Shown: positions 9,493 to 18,559, counted from the stretch's first letter. The stretch: 57,067 nucleotides of DNA from Sphingomonas sanguinis NBRC 13937 (GCF_001591005.1 NZ_BCTY01000022.1:1-57067); one strand, 5' to 3'. A program made the numbers and translations. Notes: generated by a model from the sequence alone, not told the origin.

Positions 9493-9882
9493 GTGGGAGA
9501 CAATGAGGAGCTTCGCGGCATCCAGGATGTCGCGAACAGCCTGGGCGTAACCACGCGCACGCTGCGCTTTTACGAGGATCGCGGGCTGATCGAACCGCGC
9601 CGGGTTGGCACCGCGCGGGTCTATTCCAAACGCGAGACGGGGCGGATGCAGCTGATCCTGCGCGGCAAGCGGCTGGGCTTTTCCCTGCGCGAGATCGAGG
9701 AATTCCTGCGGCTGTACGATGCCGACCCGCAGCATGTCGAACAGATGCGCGTGCTGGCCGAGCGATGCCGCGAACGCGTCGACGAACTGCGCCAGCAGAT
9801 GACCGCACTGGTCCAGACCGTCGCGGAGTTGGAGACCATCGAACGCGAAGCGCGGGAGCGTATCGCGAAGGCCGGGGCCTGA
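9493..9882 (+). CDS. MerR family transcriptional regulator
   Basis: A 129-residue MerR protein: an N-terminal winged HTH (GIQDVANSLGVTTRTLRFYE, DRGLIEPRRVGTARVYSK), then a recognition extension (LGFSLREIEEFL) and a long coiled-coil (VDELRQQMTALVQTVAEL). No metal-binding cysteines are present, so it is not a metal sensor of the classical type. MerR proteins of the LiuR kind regulate acyl-CoA catabolism in proteobacteria, and the position 5 nt after fadD fits that role; this is inferred. The start is GTG at 9493. The terminal codons run into a palindromic repeat region. Confidence 0.88.
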   Translation: MGDNEELRGIQDVANSLGVTTRTLRFYEDRGLIEPRRVGTARVYSKRETGRMQLILRGKRLGFSLREIEEFLRLYDADPQHVEQMRVLAERCRERVDELRQQMTALVQTVAELETIEREARERIAKAGA

Positions 9883-9894
9883 CCGCTTCCTATT

Positions 9895-10006
9895 CCTCCC
9901 CTGCAAGGGGAGCGGGACCAGCGAAGCTGGTGGAGGGGTGTCCCCGCTGATGGTGACACCCCTCCGTCAGTCCTGCGGACTGCCACCTCCCCTTACAGGG
10001 GAGGAA
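9895..10006. repeat. Paired REP-like palindromic element, inverted copies
   Basis: Two related arms face each other. The first (about 9895-9942) begins TTCCTCCCCTGCAAGGGGAG and ends GGAGGGGTGTC. The second (about 9955-10006) is, read backwards, TTCCTCCCCTGTAAGGGGAG ending in the same GGAGGGGTGTC. Each arm has its own inner hairpin. The element sits between the convergent MerR and NodT-type genes and may also terminate transcription. The NodT stop codon TAA at 9993-9995 lies inside the second arm. Confidence 0.75.
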
Positions 10007-11483
10007 TTGCCGTCGGCACGCGCCAGCCCAGGCCGAGCGCCTTTTGCAGCGCTACATAATCGTTGGTCAGCCCGGCCACCGCCTGCGACAGCGACTGCTG
10101 AGCCGCGACCCGCTGCCGTTCGGCATCCAGCGTATCGATCAACGTCGCCGCGCCCGCGCGATAACGCTGCTGCATCAGCACCGCCGAGCGATCCGCCGAC
10201 GCCTTGGCCCGCGCCAGCGTAGCGACCGTGTTCCGCCGCGCCCGGAAACGCGACAGCGAATCCTCCGCATCGCGCAGCGCCGACAGAACCGCACCGCGAT
10301 ACCGCGCCTCCGCCTCGTCGCGCGCGCCCTCGGCCTGGCCGACCCGAGCATTGGCGCGGCCAAAATTCAGCACATTCCACTGCAGCATCGGCGCGCCCAG
10401 CGTCACCAGATTGTCGAGGTCGGTCAGCGCATCGAGCGAGGTGCCGCCGATGCCGATGATCCCCATCAGGTTGAGGCGCGGAAACTTGGCCGCCTCCGCA
10501 ACCCCGATCTTGGCGGTCTGCGCCGCCAGATTGCGCTCGGCCGCGCGGATATCCGGCCGACGCTGCAGGAGTGCGGTAGGATCGCCGACCGCCACCTGCG
10601 CGGGCGGCAACGGCACCTGCCCCGGCTGGCTCAACCGCTGGTCGAGCGTGCCCGGAGCTTCCCCGATCAGGATGGCAAGCGCATTCAGATAGGTCTCGAC
10701 CGAGGAAGACAACGGCAGGATCTGCGCATCGGTGCTTTCCACCTGATTGCGCAGCCGCTCCACCTCGAGCTGCGAGGCGGTGCCGTTGTTGAACCGCTGG
10801 AGCGTCAGGTTCAGCGTGTCACGCTGCATCCGCGAGGCGTCACGCGCCAAGATCAGCCGCTGTTGCGCGTCGCGGAGCCCTATATAGGCCTGGGCGACAT
10901 CGGCGCTGAGCGAAACCTGTGCGTCGGCGACATTGGCCTCCGCCGCCTCGGCACTGGCGCGCGCGGCCTCGACGGTGCGGCGACGGCCGCCGAACAGGTC
11001 GATCTCCCAGCTCGCGTCGAAGCCTAGGTTGAAGAAGTCGACATTGGTGCCGCCGCCGGACCCGCCCGACGCACCGCCATTGGCACCGCCCTGCCCGCCG
11101 CCCTGCTCACTGCCGCCGCCCAGATTGAGCGCGGGCAGATCGGCGTGGAGATAGGTGGCGCTGGCATTGGCGTTCGGCGCCTGGTTGGCGCGCTCCAGCC
11201 GCAGCGCCGAGCGCGCCTGCTTCAGCCGCGCCTGCGCCACTGCGACGTTCGGGTTGGACTCGAGCGCGCGCTCTTCCAGCCAGGTGAGAACGGGATCGTT
11301 CAGCGTCGTCCACCAGTCGGCGACGGCGGGGGCGGTCGTCGCCAGCGTGGCGTCGGCGCGCACGAACCCGGCGGGCGGGGTTGCGGCCGAACCGATCGCC
11401 TTGGGCGGGCCCGCATAGTTCGGCCCGACGGTGCAGGCCCCCAGCAGGAGAAGCGGGATCAGGGAAAGCTGCTTGCGCATCAT
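9993..11483 (-). CDS. Efflux outer membrane factor, NodT/OprM-type lipoprotein
   Basis: A 496-residue outer membrane channel of the TolC superfamily. It opens with a lipoprotein signal, MMRKQLSLIPLLLLGACT; the lipobox LLGAC places the acylated cysteine near residue 17. Two OEP repeats follow, with VAQARLKQARSALRLER and ADVAQAYIGLRDAQQRL in the first and VGQAEGARDEAEARYRG in the second. A Gly/Ser/Asn-rich loop lies about residues 120-140. It follows emrB by 5 nt and completes a tripartite pump. The last codons and stop fall in a palindromic repeat, so the C-terminus may have been altered by that insertion. Confidence 0.9.
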   Translation of the reverse strand: MMRKQLSLIPLLLLGACTVGPNYAGPPKAIGSAATPPAGFVRADATLATTAPAVADWWTTLNDPVLTWLEERALESNPNVAVAQARLKQARSALRLERANQAPNANASATYLHADLPALNLGGGSEQGGGQGGANGGASGGSGGGTNVDFFNLGFDASWEIDLFGGRRRTVEAARASAEAAEANVADAQVSLSADVAQAYIGLRDAQQRLILARDASRMQRDTLNLTLQRFNNGTASQLEVERLRNQVESTDAQILPLSSSVETYLNALAILIGEAPGTLDQRLSQPGQVPLPPAQVAVGDPTALLQRRPDIRAAERNLAAQTAKIGVAEAAKFPRLNLMGIIGIGGTSLDALTDLDNLVTLGAPMLQWNVLNFGRANARVGQAEGARDEAEARYRGAVLSALRDAEDSLSRFRARRNTVATLARAKASADRSAVLMQQRYRAGAATLIDTLDAERQRVAAQQSLSQAVAGLTNDYVALQKALGLGWRVPTAIPPL

Positions 11484-11488
11484 GGTTC

Positions 11489-13075
11489 TCAATGCATCGC
11501 CACGGGGCCGCCCTTGGGCAGCGGGCGGAGGAACAGGACAAGCGGCATCACCGCGATGATGCCGACGCACAGGATGAAGAACAGGTCGTTATAGGTCATG
11601 ACCAGCGCCTGTTGCTTGATCGTATTGCCGATCATGCGAAGCGCCGCGTCGCTGCTGCCGAATTGCTGGGTCAGCGCGTCGACCCAGCCCTGGGTCGACC
11701 CCGAATTGGCGGTCAGCGTTTCCTCCAGACGACGTTCGTGCAGGAAGCTACGCTGATCCTGTACGGTCGCGATCCCGGCCAGGGCGAACGAGCCGCCCAG
11801 GTTGCGCGCCGCACTGAACAGCCCGGCCGCATCGCCCGCCTGCGACGGCGGGACGGACGAGATCGCCGCCTGGTTCAGGAACAACATGCCCAGGATCGTG
11901 CCGACGCCGCGCAGCAGCTGCGAGTCGGTGAACGAGCCGCCGGTGGAGTCCGCGGTCAACACCGTGTCGATCCCGGCACTCAACGCCATGATGCCCAGCC
12001 CCAGGCCAACCGCGATGCGGATATCGACCTTCTTGATGAGGATCGGGGTGAAGGGCATCATGATCAGGCTGGGAATGCCGCTGAGCAGCACGACCTTGCC
12101 CGCCTGGAACGCGTTGTATCCGGCGATCGAGGCCAGGAATTGCGGGATCACATAGGAGGTGCCGTAGAGCACCATGCCCAGCACGATGCCCATGATGACC
12201 ACGCTGCCGAACTGACGATCCAGCAACAGTTTCAAGCGGATAACCGGACGCGACGCAACGAACTGGCCCGCGAACAACAGGCCGAAGCCGAAGATCGACA
12301 GGATGGTCAGCTCGATGATCTCGCGCGACTCGAACCACTGCTCGCGCTGACCTTCTTCCAGCACGACGGTCAGGCCGCCCAGGCCCAGCGCCAGCCCGGC
12401 AATGCCCAGCCAGTCGGCCTTCATCAGTTCCGACAGATGCGGCTTCTGGTGCGGCAGGCCGACCAGCAATAGCGTGACGAGCACCGCGCCGACGGGCAGG
12501 TTCAGGAAGAAGGCATAGTGCCAGCTGATATTCTCGGTCAGCCAGCCGCCGATCAGCGGCCCCATCACGGGGCCCAGAATGGCGGTGACGCCGAAGAACG
12601 CAGTGCCGATCGGTTGCTGCTCGCGCGGCAACCGGGTCGCGATAATGGTCAATGCGGTCGGAATCAGTGCGCCGCCGGTGATGCCCTGGCCCGCACGCCC
12701 GATGATCATCATCGTCAGGTTGGTCGACAGGCCGCAGACCACCGAGAAACCAGTGAACAGGATCGAGGCGATCAGCAGGAAGGTGCGTAGGCCCAGCAAC
12801 CGCTCCAGCCATGCCGACAGCGGAATGATGATGATCTCGGCGACCAGATAGGAGGTCGCGATCCACGTCCCCTCCGTCCCGCTGGCGCCGATCTCACCCT
12901 GGATGGTCGGCAGCGCGGAGTTGACGATCGAGATGTCGAGCGTCGCCATGAGCGCACCGATGCTGCCCGCCGCGACCGCGAGCCAGGCGGTCAGGTCGGC
13001 CTTGGCCGGTGCGCCGCCCCCCTGGGCGGGCGCTGCGCCCTTATTGCCCCGAGCGGGGGCGGCGGCGGCGCTCAC
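11489..13075 (-). CDS. emrB: DHA2 family MFS multidrug efflux permease EmrB
   Basis: A 528-residue, 14-segment proton-driven drug exporter of the DHA2 group. The Gly/Ala/Pro-rich N-terminus is followed by the motif LMATLDISIVNSALPTIQGE (D1) and by ATSYLVAEIIIIPLSAWLER. The antiporter motif C region is ILGPVMGPLIGGWLTENISW. Later segments include LFLNQAAISSVPPSQAG. It overlaps emrA by 4 nt (ATGA), and the outer membrane lipoprotein gene follows, giving an EmrA-EmrB-TolC type pump across both membranes. Substrates are likely hydrophobic drugs or uncouplers, by family analogy only. Confidence 0.93.
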   Translation of the reverse strand: MSAAAAPARGNKGAAPAQGGGAPAKADLTAWLAVAAGSIGALMATLDISIVNSALPTIQGEIGASGTEGTWIATSYLVAEIIIIPLSAWLERLLGLRTFLLIASILFTGFSVVCGLSTNLTMMIIGRAGQGITGGALIPTALTIIATRLPREQQPIGTAFFGVTAILGPVMGPLIGGWLTENISWHYAFFLNLPVGAVLVTLLLVGLPHQKPHLSELMKADWLGIAGLALGLGGLTVVLEEGQREQWFESREIIELTILSIFGFGLLFAGQFVASRPVIRLKLLLDRQFGSVVIMGIVLGMVLYGTSYVIPQFLASIAGYNAFQAGKVVLLSGIPSLIMMPFTPILIKKVDIRIAVGLGLGIMALSAGIDTVLTADSTGGSFTDSQLLRGVGTILGMLFLNQAAISSVPPSQAGDAAGLFSAARNLGGSFALAGIATVQDQRSFLHERRLEETLTANSGSTQGWVDALTQQFGSSDAALRMIGNTIKQQALVMTYNDLFFILCVGIIAVMPLVLFLRPLPKGGPVAMH

Positions 13076-14268
13076 CGGCCCTGCGCCCCCTGCCGCGCTT
13101 CGTTATGCAGGTCCTGCTGCTCGGCGATGCGCTTGAGCGCGCCCTTGGCCGAGCGGGTATCGACCGTCACGTCGACCGACATGCCAGGCACCATCAGCGC
13201 GCGGGTCTGCGCATCGGCGTCGACCGCGATGCGGACGGGTACGCGCTGCACGATCTTGGTGAAGTTGCCGGTCGCGTTCTGCGGCGGCAGCAGCGAGAAT
13301 TGCGCACCGGTCCCCGGCGCCACGCTCTCGACATGGCCCTTGATCTCGACACCCGGCAGCGCATCGACCTCGATCTTCACGGGCTGGCCAGGGCGCATCA
13401 GGCCCAGCTGCGTTTCCTTGAAGTTCGCGTTGATGTACAGCTGGTTGACCGGCACGATCGACATGGTGCGGGTGCCCGCCTGCAGGAACTGGCCGACGCG
13501 CACCGTCTTGTTGCCGACGCGGCCCGCGATCGACGCGCGGATCGTGGTCGAACCCAGATTGACTTCGGCGGCATCCAGCTGCGCCTTGGCCGCCTGGCCC
13601 TGCGACCGGGCCTGATCGACCTGCGCGTTCAGCGTGCCGATCCGGCGACGCGACGCGGACAGCGCGGCATTGGCCGCGGCGACCTTAGCATTGGCCTGAC
13701 GCGCCTGATTCTGCAGCTGGGACAGGCGTTCGCGGCTTTCCGCCCCCGATGCGGCAAGCGGCGTGTAGCGCGCAACCTCGGCCTGGGCGAAGGCGGCGTC
13801 ACTCTGCGCAGCGCGAAGATCGGCCTCGGAGCGGTCGATCGCGGCCTGCTGTTCCTTGATCTGCGCCTGCACGCCCTCGGCATTGGCGCGGGCGACGCCG
13901 ATCTGCGCCTGGATCTGCGCGGTCTGCGCGCGGTAATCGCGGGTATCGATCTGGAGCAGCGGCTGGCCCGCCTGGACGTTCTGGTTTTCAGCCACGAACA
14001 CCTTGTCGACATAACCCGAAACCTTGGGCGCGACGGTCACCGCATCCGCCTGGATGAAGGCGTCGTTGGTCGCCTGCATATACTGGCCGACGCTCTTGTA
14101 GTTCGCGTACCAGAAGACGCCGCCGACGATCGCAACGGCCGCCACGACCAGCAGGATGATCCGAATGCGCCGCTTCTTGCCTGGCGAGACGGGGGTGCTG
14201 TCCTCCGCCTCGGCGGCGTCGTGCGTGCCCTCGTCCTGCCCCTCATTCACTTGGTGTGCGTCGGCCAT
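13072..14268 (-). CDS. emrA: EmrA/HlyD-family membrane fusion protein
   Basis: A 398-residue periplasmic adaptor. It has an acidic cytoplasmic N-terminus, one transmembrane segment (RIILLVVAAVAIVGGVFWYA), and a biotinyl-lipoyl barrel half (VTVAPKVSGYVDKVFVAEN). A long alanine-rich coiled-coil hairpin covers roughly residues 110-240, and the second lipoyl half is TTIRASIAGRVGNKTVRVGQ. It links EmrB to the outer membrane factor. The ATG at 14268 has GGGAGG 6 nt upstream and begins MADAHQVNEGQDEG; longer in-frame starts run toward the divergent regulator's promoter. It is the first gene of the efflux operon. Confidence 0.92.
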   Translation of the reverse strand: MADAHQVNEGQDEGTHDAAEAEDSTPVSPGKKRRIRIILLVVAAVAIVGGVFWYANYKSVGQYMQATNDAFIQADAVTVAPKVSGYVDKVFVAENQNVQAGQPLLQIDTRDYRAQTAQIQAQIGVARANAEGVQAQIKEQQAAIDRSEADLRAAQSDAAFAQAEVARYTPLAASGAESRERLSQLQNQARQANAKVAAANAALSASRRRIGTLNAQVDQARSQGQAAKAQLDAAEVNLGSTTIRASIAGRVGNKTVRVGQFLQAGTRTMSIVPVNQLYINANFKETQLGLMRPGQPVKIEVDALPGVEIKGHVESVAPGTGAQFSLLPPQNATGNFTKIVQRVPVRIAVDADAQTRALMVPGMSVDVTVDTRSAKGALKRIAEQQDLHNEARQGAQGR

Positions 14269-14306
14269 CCCGGCCTCCCTGTCGATGGAATCAATAGAAC
14301 TCGATG

Positions 14307-14328
14307 GTGCATTTGCTCGCACTTGCAC
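14307..14328. promoter_or_regulatory. Possible MarR operator between emrA and marR
   Basis: GTGCA (14307-14311) and TGCAC (14324-14328) form an inverted repeat in the 96-bp divergent gap. Spacing and location suit a MarR dimer controlling both directions. The arms are short, so this could be chance. Confidence 0.3.
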
Positions 14329-14364
14329 AATAAGGCAAGACCATTTATTGAGCTACCTCATATT

Positions 14365-14802
14365 ATGCATGATCTCCAAACACTGGCCCTCCGCTACAGT
14401 CAGATTTATCTGCGCTTCCATCGGCTGCTCGACCGGCAGATGGCGGCCCAAGGCGCGTCGCTGGCGCGGACCAAGATGCTGCATTTCATCGCCAACAATG
14501 CGCCGGTGCGCGCCGCCGATGTAGCAGAATGGTTCAATCTCGCCCCCCGCACGGTAACCCAGGCGGTCGACACGATGGAGCGCGACGGGCTGGTCGTGCG
14601 GGTGCCCGACCCCGCGGACCGGCGGGCCAAGCGGCTGGACATTACGGAACATGGCGAACATGTGCTCCGCCAGACCGAGCCACTCCGTCGCTCGCTGATC
14701 TCTCAGGCCTTCGGGCTGCTGACCGATGCAGAAATCGCGCAGTTCGCCCGGATTCTCGACAAGATGGAACAGGCGATCGAGGAACCGGCGGCGGAAGCCT
14801 AG
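14365..14802 (+). CDS. MarR family transcriptional regulator
   Basis: A 145-residue winged-helix repressor. Helix 1 is LALRYSQIYLRFHRLLDRQM. The HTH is VRAADVAEWFNLAPRTVTQA followed by the wing DGLVVRVPDPADRRAKRLD. The C-terminal dimer helices include LLTDAEIAQFARILDKMEQA. The start ATG at 14365 was chosen because it opens the helical domain; the reading frame continues far upstream as antisense of emrA. It is divergent from the emrAB efflux operon, which it probably represses until a ligand binds, as in EmrR systems. Confidence 0.88.
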   Translation: MHDLQTLALRYSQIYLRFHRLLDRQMAAQGASLARTKMLHFIANNAPVRAADVAEWFNLAPRTVTQAVDTMERDGLVVRVPDPADRRAKRLDITEHGEHVLRQTEPLRRSLISQAFGLLTDAEIAQFARILDKMEQAIEEPAAEA

Positions 14803-14884
14803 GGCGGGTGATCGTCGTCCGTCGTCCAACCCCGCCCCCATCGCTGCCCTGCCCTTCGGAAATTGACGGGATAGTCCGTCCCGC

Positions 14885-15352
14885 TCAGCATCCCTCGCGA
14901 TAGAATTTCAGCGCCGCCGGCGGGTCGGCCGGTCGGTCGCCTTGCGCGACGCGATAAGCGGCCCGAACCGCCGCTCCCAGCGTTCCGGCGCGAAACGGCT
15001 TGGCGATGCAGCCGATGACCAGCGGATGGCCGCCGCGCTCGGGACAATTGCCGCTGAGGAAAATGCAGGGAATGCCGCGCTCCGCCAGCAACTGCGCGGC
15101 AGTAAGACCGCTGTCGCCGTCCGCCAGCTTCACATCGCACAGCGCCAGATCGGGCCGATCCGCCTCCGCCAGGCTCATCGCCGCGGCGACGGTGTCAGCG
15201 ATGCCGATCACCCGGTGGCCGTGAAGCGTCAACGCATCCTCGACCAGCATGGCGACCAGCGCCTCATCCTCGATAATCAGCAGGTTGAGCGCATCGTCGG
15301 CAGCGGTATCGGCGTCACACGTCGTGGCGGTGCCCGTGTTCGCCGCCATCAT
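14885..15352 (-). CDS. Single-domain response regulator
   Basis: A 155-residue CheY-like receiver with no output domain. The acidic pair is Glu28/Asp29 (LLIIEDEALVAMLVEDAL), the phosphoacceptor Asp73 (LALCDVKLADGDSG), the switch Ser100 (IFLSGN) and Lys118 (GCIAKPF). It has a low-complexity N-terminus of about 20 residues and a short C-terminal tail. Its start lies 38 nt inside the end of the upstream kinase gene, so the two are co-expressed. Such receivers relay phosphate from HWE/HisKA_2 kinases, but the partner kinase here may not bind ATP normally. Confidence 0.88.
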   Translation of the reverse strand: MMAANTGTATTCDADTAADDALNLLIIEDEALVAMLVEDALTLHGHRVIGIADTVAAAMSLAEADRPDLALCDVKLADGDSGLTAAQLLAERGIPCIFLSGNCPERGGHPLVIGCIAKPFRAGTLGAAVRAAYRVAQGDRPADPPAALKFYREGC

Positions 15353-16484
15353 GCGGCATGACCAAGATCAGGCACCCGTCATCCTCGTTCGTCACGGTCG
15401 CACGCATTTGATGGCAAAGCCGCGCCACCAGTCGATCCTGCTCGACCAGACCCGCGATCCGTCCCCATCCGACGCCCTGAAACGTGATGCGCAGCATTTC
15501 GTTCCCGCCCTGCATGACAGCCGCAAAAGTGATGGCGGGCGTCCCCACGGGCTGTGCCATCATCGCGTCGAGAAGCAACGCGGCAGCGACCGCGCGTTCG
15601 ACCGGCACCGCGACCGGGCCGTCCGCCGCAATGCGCGCGTCCGGCCCCTCGCTCCGCACCTGGGCGATGACGTCGCCGAACAGCGCGGGCAGATCGACCA
15701 GGCCGGGATCGGCGGTGGCATAGAGCGGGCGATGCGCACTCGCCAGCACCTGCAACCGCTCCGCCGCGCGGCGCAAGGCCGAGCGCGTGTCGGGATCGGC
15801 GGCTTGTCGCCCCTCATGGGAGACCAGGCCGATCGCAATCTGAAGGGCGTTGCGGACCCGGTGGTTCAACTCGGCCAGCAACCGCGCCTGCGTGTCGAGC
15901 CCGTGGCGCAGCGCCTCCTCGATGCGCAGCCGGTGCTGGGCCAGTGCCGCATAATGGCACAGCAGCGACAGGAGCCGCTGCTCCTCCTCGCCAAAGGCGC
16001 GCGCCGTGCGTCGCCCGAAACCCAGCGTGCCCAGCAATTCCTCGCCATGCATTAGCGGCATACAAAGATAGACCTGCACGCCCAACGTACGCACGAAATC
16101 AGTCAGCGACTCGTCCACCTGCTGGATATCGGTCAGGTGCAGCGGCCGCCGCTCACGCATGACCAGGCCGCTGATCGACGTGTCGACGTCCAGCATCGTC
16201 ATCGCCTGTCGCTGCGCGCGGGTCAGGCCGCCGGACGTATCGAGCCGCACGACATCCCCGTCGCGTCGGAAGTGGAAGAACACGTCGAGGCGCAGCTCGT
16301 CACGGATCAACGCGAACAGCGAATCGATCATCGCGGCCGGATCGTCGGCCGCCATCAACCGCTCGGTCGCGGCGGTCACCAGCGACAGATAGCGCCGCGC
16401 ATCGGCAGGATCGACGGCCGCCACCGCACCGTCGGCGCTTACCGGCACGACAGAAGTCGAAATTGGGGAGGAAGGGGGAGCCAC
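15315..16484 (-). CDS. GAF-domain histidine kinase of HWE/HisKA_2 type, degenerate ATPase
   Basis: A 389-residue cytosolic protein. A GAF sensor domain spans roughly residues 30-190 (VYLCMPLMHGEELLGTLGFG). The HisKA_2 phosphoacceptor motif LLAELNHRVRNALQIAIGLV has His208. The C-terminal part aligns in position with an ATPase domain but lacks recognisable ATP-binding motifs. The expected N-box (ELATNA-like) is replaced by AAALLLDAMMAQPVG, and the later glycine-rich loop reads VGWGRIAGLVEQDRLV. It may therefore be a histidine phosphotransfer or signalling pseudokinase. The start is GTG at 16484 with only weak ribosome-site support. A single-domain receiver gene overlaps its 3' end. Confidence 0.8.
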   Translation of the reverse strand: MAPPSSPISTSVVPVSADGAVAAVDPADARRYLSLVTAATERLMAADDPAAMIDSLFALIRDELRLDVFFHFRRDGDVVRLDTSGGLTRAQRQAMTMLDVDTSISGLVMRERRPLHLTDIQQVDESLTDFVRTLGVQVYLCMPLMHGEELLGTLGFGRRTARAFGEEEQRLLSLLCHYAALAQHRLRIEEALRHGLDTQARLLAELNHRVRNALQIAIGLVSHEGRQAADPDTRSALRRAAERLQVLASAHRPLYATADPGLVDLPALFGDVIAQVRSEGPDARIAADGPVAVPVERAVAAALLLDAMMAQPVGTPAITFAAVMQGGNEMLRITFQGVGWGRIAGLVEQDRLVARLCHQMRATVTNEDDGCLILVMPHDGGEHGHRHDV

Positions 16485-16561
16485 GGGTCGCAGAATAACG
16501 AGACCGGTTTATCGGACCAAGGGCCTCTGGCCGCCGATGCGGCGAACCGCACCATGCCGAT

Positions 16562-16587
16562 GGCGGGAGGGAAAAACCCCTCCCGCC
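16562..16587 (-). terminator. Intrinsic terminator-like hairpin after the CocE-type gene
   Basis: GGCGGGAGGG (16562-16571) pairs with CCCTCCCGCC (16578-16587) across an A-rich loop, just 3' of the leftward hydrolase stop codon. There is no clear T-tract after it, so it may slow rather than fully stop transcription. Confidence 0.5.
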
Positions 16588-16594
16588 AAAGGGT

Positions 16595-18559
16595 TTAGCG
16601 GGCGATCACCGCCGACTGGTCGACCGGCACCACCGGCAACCAGACACGGCTGGCGTTGGCACCGCCCCGCTCCAGCGTGATCGTCGCCTTCTTGTAATCG
16701 CTGGCCTTGGCCGTGAAGATATTGGGCACGAAGGTCTGCGGATTGCGGTCGTAGAGCGGGAACAGGCTGGACTGGACCTGGATCATGATCCGGTGCCCCG
16801 GCTGGAACACATGGTTCACGGTCGGCAGGCGGAACTTATATTCCTGCACCTTGCCCGCCGGGATCGCGGTGGGGTTGGCGAAACTGTTGCGATAGCGGCC
16901 CCGGAAGATGTCGAGGCTGATCGGCAGCTCGTATCCGCCCATCTTGGGATCGATCGCATTTTCGGGCGGCAGGACGTCGATGATCTTCACCACGAAATCG
17001 CCATCGGTGCCGGTCGTGCGCGCGAACAGGTCGGCGATCGGCGCACCCGATACGCGCACCGCCTTGGTCAGGACCGGCGTCGTATAGGTCACGACATCGG
17101 TGCGGCCATCGGCATGACGCTGGTCGCTGACCAGCCAGTCGCCCCAGCGGCCATCATCGAAATTCACGGGCCGCGACAGATGCGGGACCGGGTTGGCGGG
17201 ATCGGAAACATAGGCGTCCGCCCCCGCCGCTGGCTTGTCGAAGCTCAACCCCTTGTCATCGGCGAGATAAAGCGGGGTCAGCGGCGTCGCGCAGCCGGTC
17301 TGGCAGGCCAGCGGCCACTGGGTCAGCTTGTCCCAATGGTTCTCGCCGGTATTGTAGATGGCGGCGCTGGGCAGGTTGGCGGCGGGGCCGTCCTTCAGAT
17401 ACTGGTTGAACAGCGGCAGGACCATGTCCTCGCGGAACTGCTTGGCGGTGTCGCCATTCCACTGGAACGGGCCGAGATTCGTGCCCGTGCGGTTGATCTG
17501 GCTGTGCCGCCACGGACCCATCACCAGGAAATTGTTGCCCAGCTTGCCCTTGGCCTTCAGCGCCTCCCAGGAGGTGATCGCGCCGTACATGTCCTCCTGG
17601 TCCCACAGACCCTGTTCCCAGATGGTCGGCACGTTGGAGGGGTTGGCCGCCAGCAACTTGTCGAGCGCCTGGCCCTGCCAATAGAAATCATAGGAGGGAT
17701 GCTGGACGATCCGTTGCCAGAACGGCAGCTGGTCGTAACCCGACTTCTTCGCCCAGTCGTTTGCCGAGCCGTAACGGAAATTCTCGTAATCATCATAGCC
17801 GCCGCTCGACGGCGCCTTGCCCTCGCCCTTGTAGCCGGTCTGCGCGCCGATCCAGCCGATATTGGCGAGGCGGAACGCGCCGTAATGGAACCAGTCGTCG
17901 CCCATCCAGCCGTCGATCATCGGGCTTTCGGGCGCGGCGACCTTCAGCGCGGGATGCGGGTGGAGCAGCGCCATGACGACGGTAAAGCCCTCATAGGAGG
18001 AGCCGATCATGCCGACCCGGCCGTTGGATTCCGGCACATTGGCCTTGTTCACCAGCCAGTCGATCGTGTCATAGGCGTCAGTCGTGTGGTCGACCTTGGT
18101 CGCGTTCAGCGGTCCGATGACCGGACGCGTCACGACATATTCGCCCTCCGATCCGTATTTGCCGCGAATGTCCTGATAGACGCGGATATAGCCCGCCTTC
18201 ACGAACTCCTCATCCGCCAGCGGCAATGCCTCGATCATCTTGGTGCTGTCCGACCGCTTGGCACGACCGGCGGCGTTATAGGGCGTGCGCGTCAGTACGA
18301 TCGGCGCGTTCACCGCGCCCTTGGGTGCGACGATGACGGTGTACAGCTTCACCCCATCGCGCATCGGGATCATCACCTCGCGCTTCACATAGTCGCGCTC
18401 GGCCACATTGGTCGGCGGCGTGAATTTGGCGGGAATGTCGCTGACCGTGGAATCGGTGACCACCTTGACCGGCTCGCTCGCGGTCGGCGCCTGCTGCGCG
18501 GTGGCCGGTGTCATAATGGCGAGCGTGCTCACCGCAAGCATCAGGTTACGGACGTTCAT
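16595..18559 (-). CDS. CocE/NonD family hydrolase, alpha-amino-acid ester hydrolase-like
   Basis: A 654-residue exported alpha/beta hydrolase. The signal peptide is MNVRNLMLAVSTLAIMTPAT with cleavage near TAQQ. The X-Pro dipeptidyl peptidase S15 domain carries nucleophile Ser188 in GSSYEGFTVVMA and then ESPMIDGWMGDDWFHYGAFR. The likely catalytic His is in MGPWRHSQINR. A jelly-roll C-terminal domain follows (GHRIMIQVQSSLFPLYDRN). The acidic GDDWFHYG stretch is like alpha-amino-acid ester hydrolases and glutaryl-7-ACA acylases, which act on small esters or beta-lactam side chains. The physiological substrate is unknown. The ATG at 18559 has GAGGGGG upstream. A perfect palindrome upstream and a divergent FadR-type regulator suggest specific induction. 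Confidence 0.88.
   Translation of the reverse strand: MNVRNLMLAVSTLAIMTPATAQQAPTASEPVKVVTDSTVSDIPAKFTPPTNVAERDYVKREVMIPMRDGVKLYTVIVAPKGAVNAPIVLTRTPYNAAGRAKRSDSTKMIEALPLADEEFVKAGYIRVYQDIRGKYGSEGEYVVTRPVIGPLNATKVDHTTDAYDTIDWLVNKANVPESNGRVGMIGSSYEGFTVVMALLHPHPALKVAAPESPMIDGWMGDDWFHYGAFRLANIGWIGAQTGYKGEGKAPSSGGYDDYENFRYGSANDWAKKSGYDQLPFWQRIVQHPSYDFYWQGQALDKLLAANPSNVPTIWEQGLWDQEDMYGAITSWEALKAKGKLGNNFLVMGPWRHSQINRTGTNLGPFQWNGDTAKQFREDMVLPLFNQYLKDGPAANLPSAAIYNTGENHWDKLTQWPLACQTGCATPLTPLYLADDKGLSFDKPAAGADAYVSDPANPVPHLSRPVNFDDGRWGDWLVSDQRHADGRTDVVTYTTPVLTKAVRVSGAPIADLFARTTGTDGDFVVKIIDVLPPENAIDPKMGGYELPISLDIFRGRYRNSFANPTAIPAGKVQEYKFRLPTVNHVFQPGHRIMIQVQSSLFPLYDRNPQTFVPNIFTAKASDYKKATITLERGGANASRVWLPVVPVDQSAVIAR

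Noticed and set aside
13009..14364. N-terminal 452 codons preceding the MarR regulator in frame
   Set aside because: They are antisense to emrA; the MarR domain starts cleanly at the ATG at 14365.
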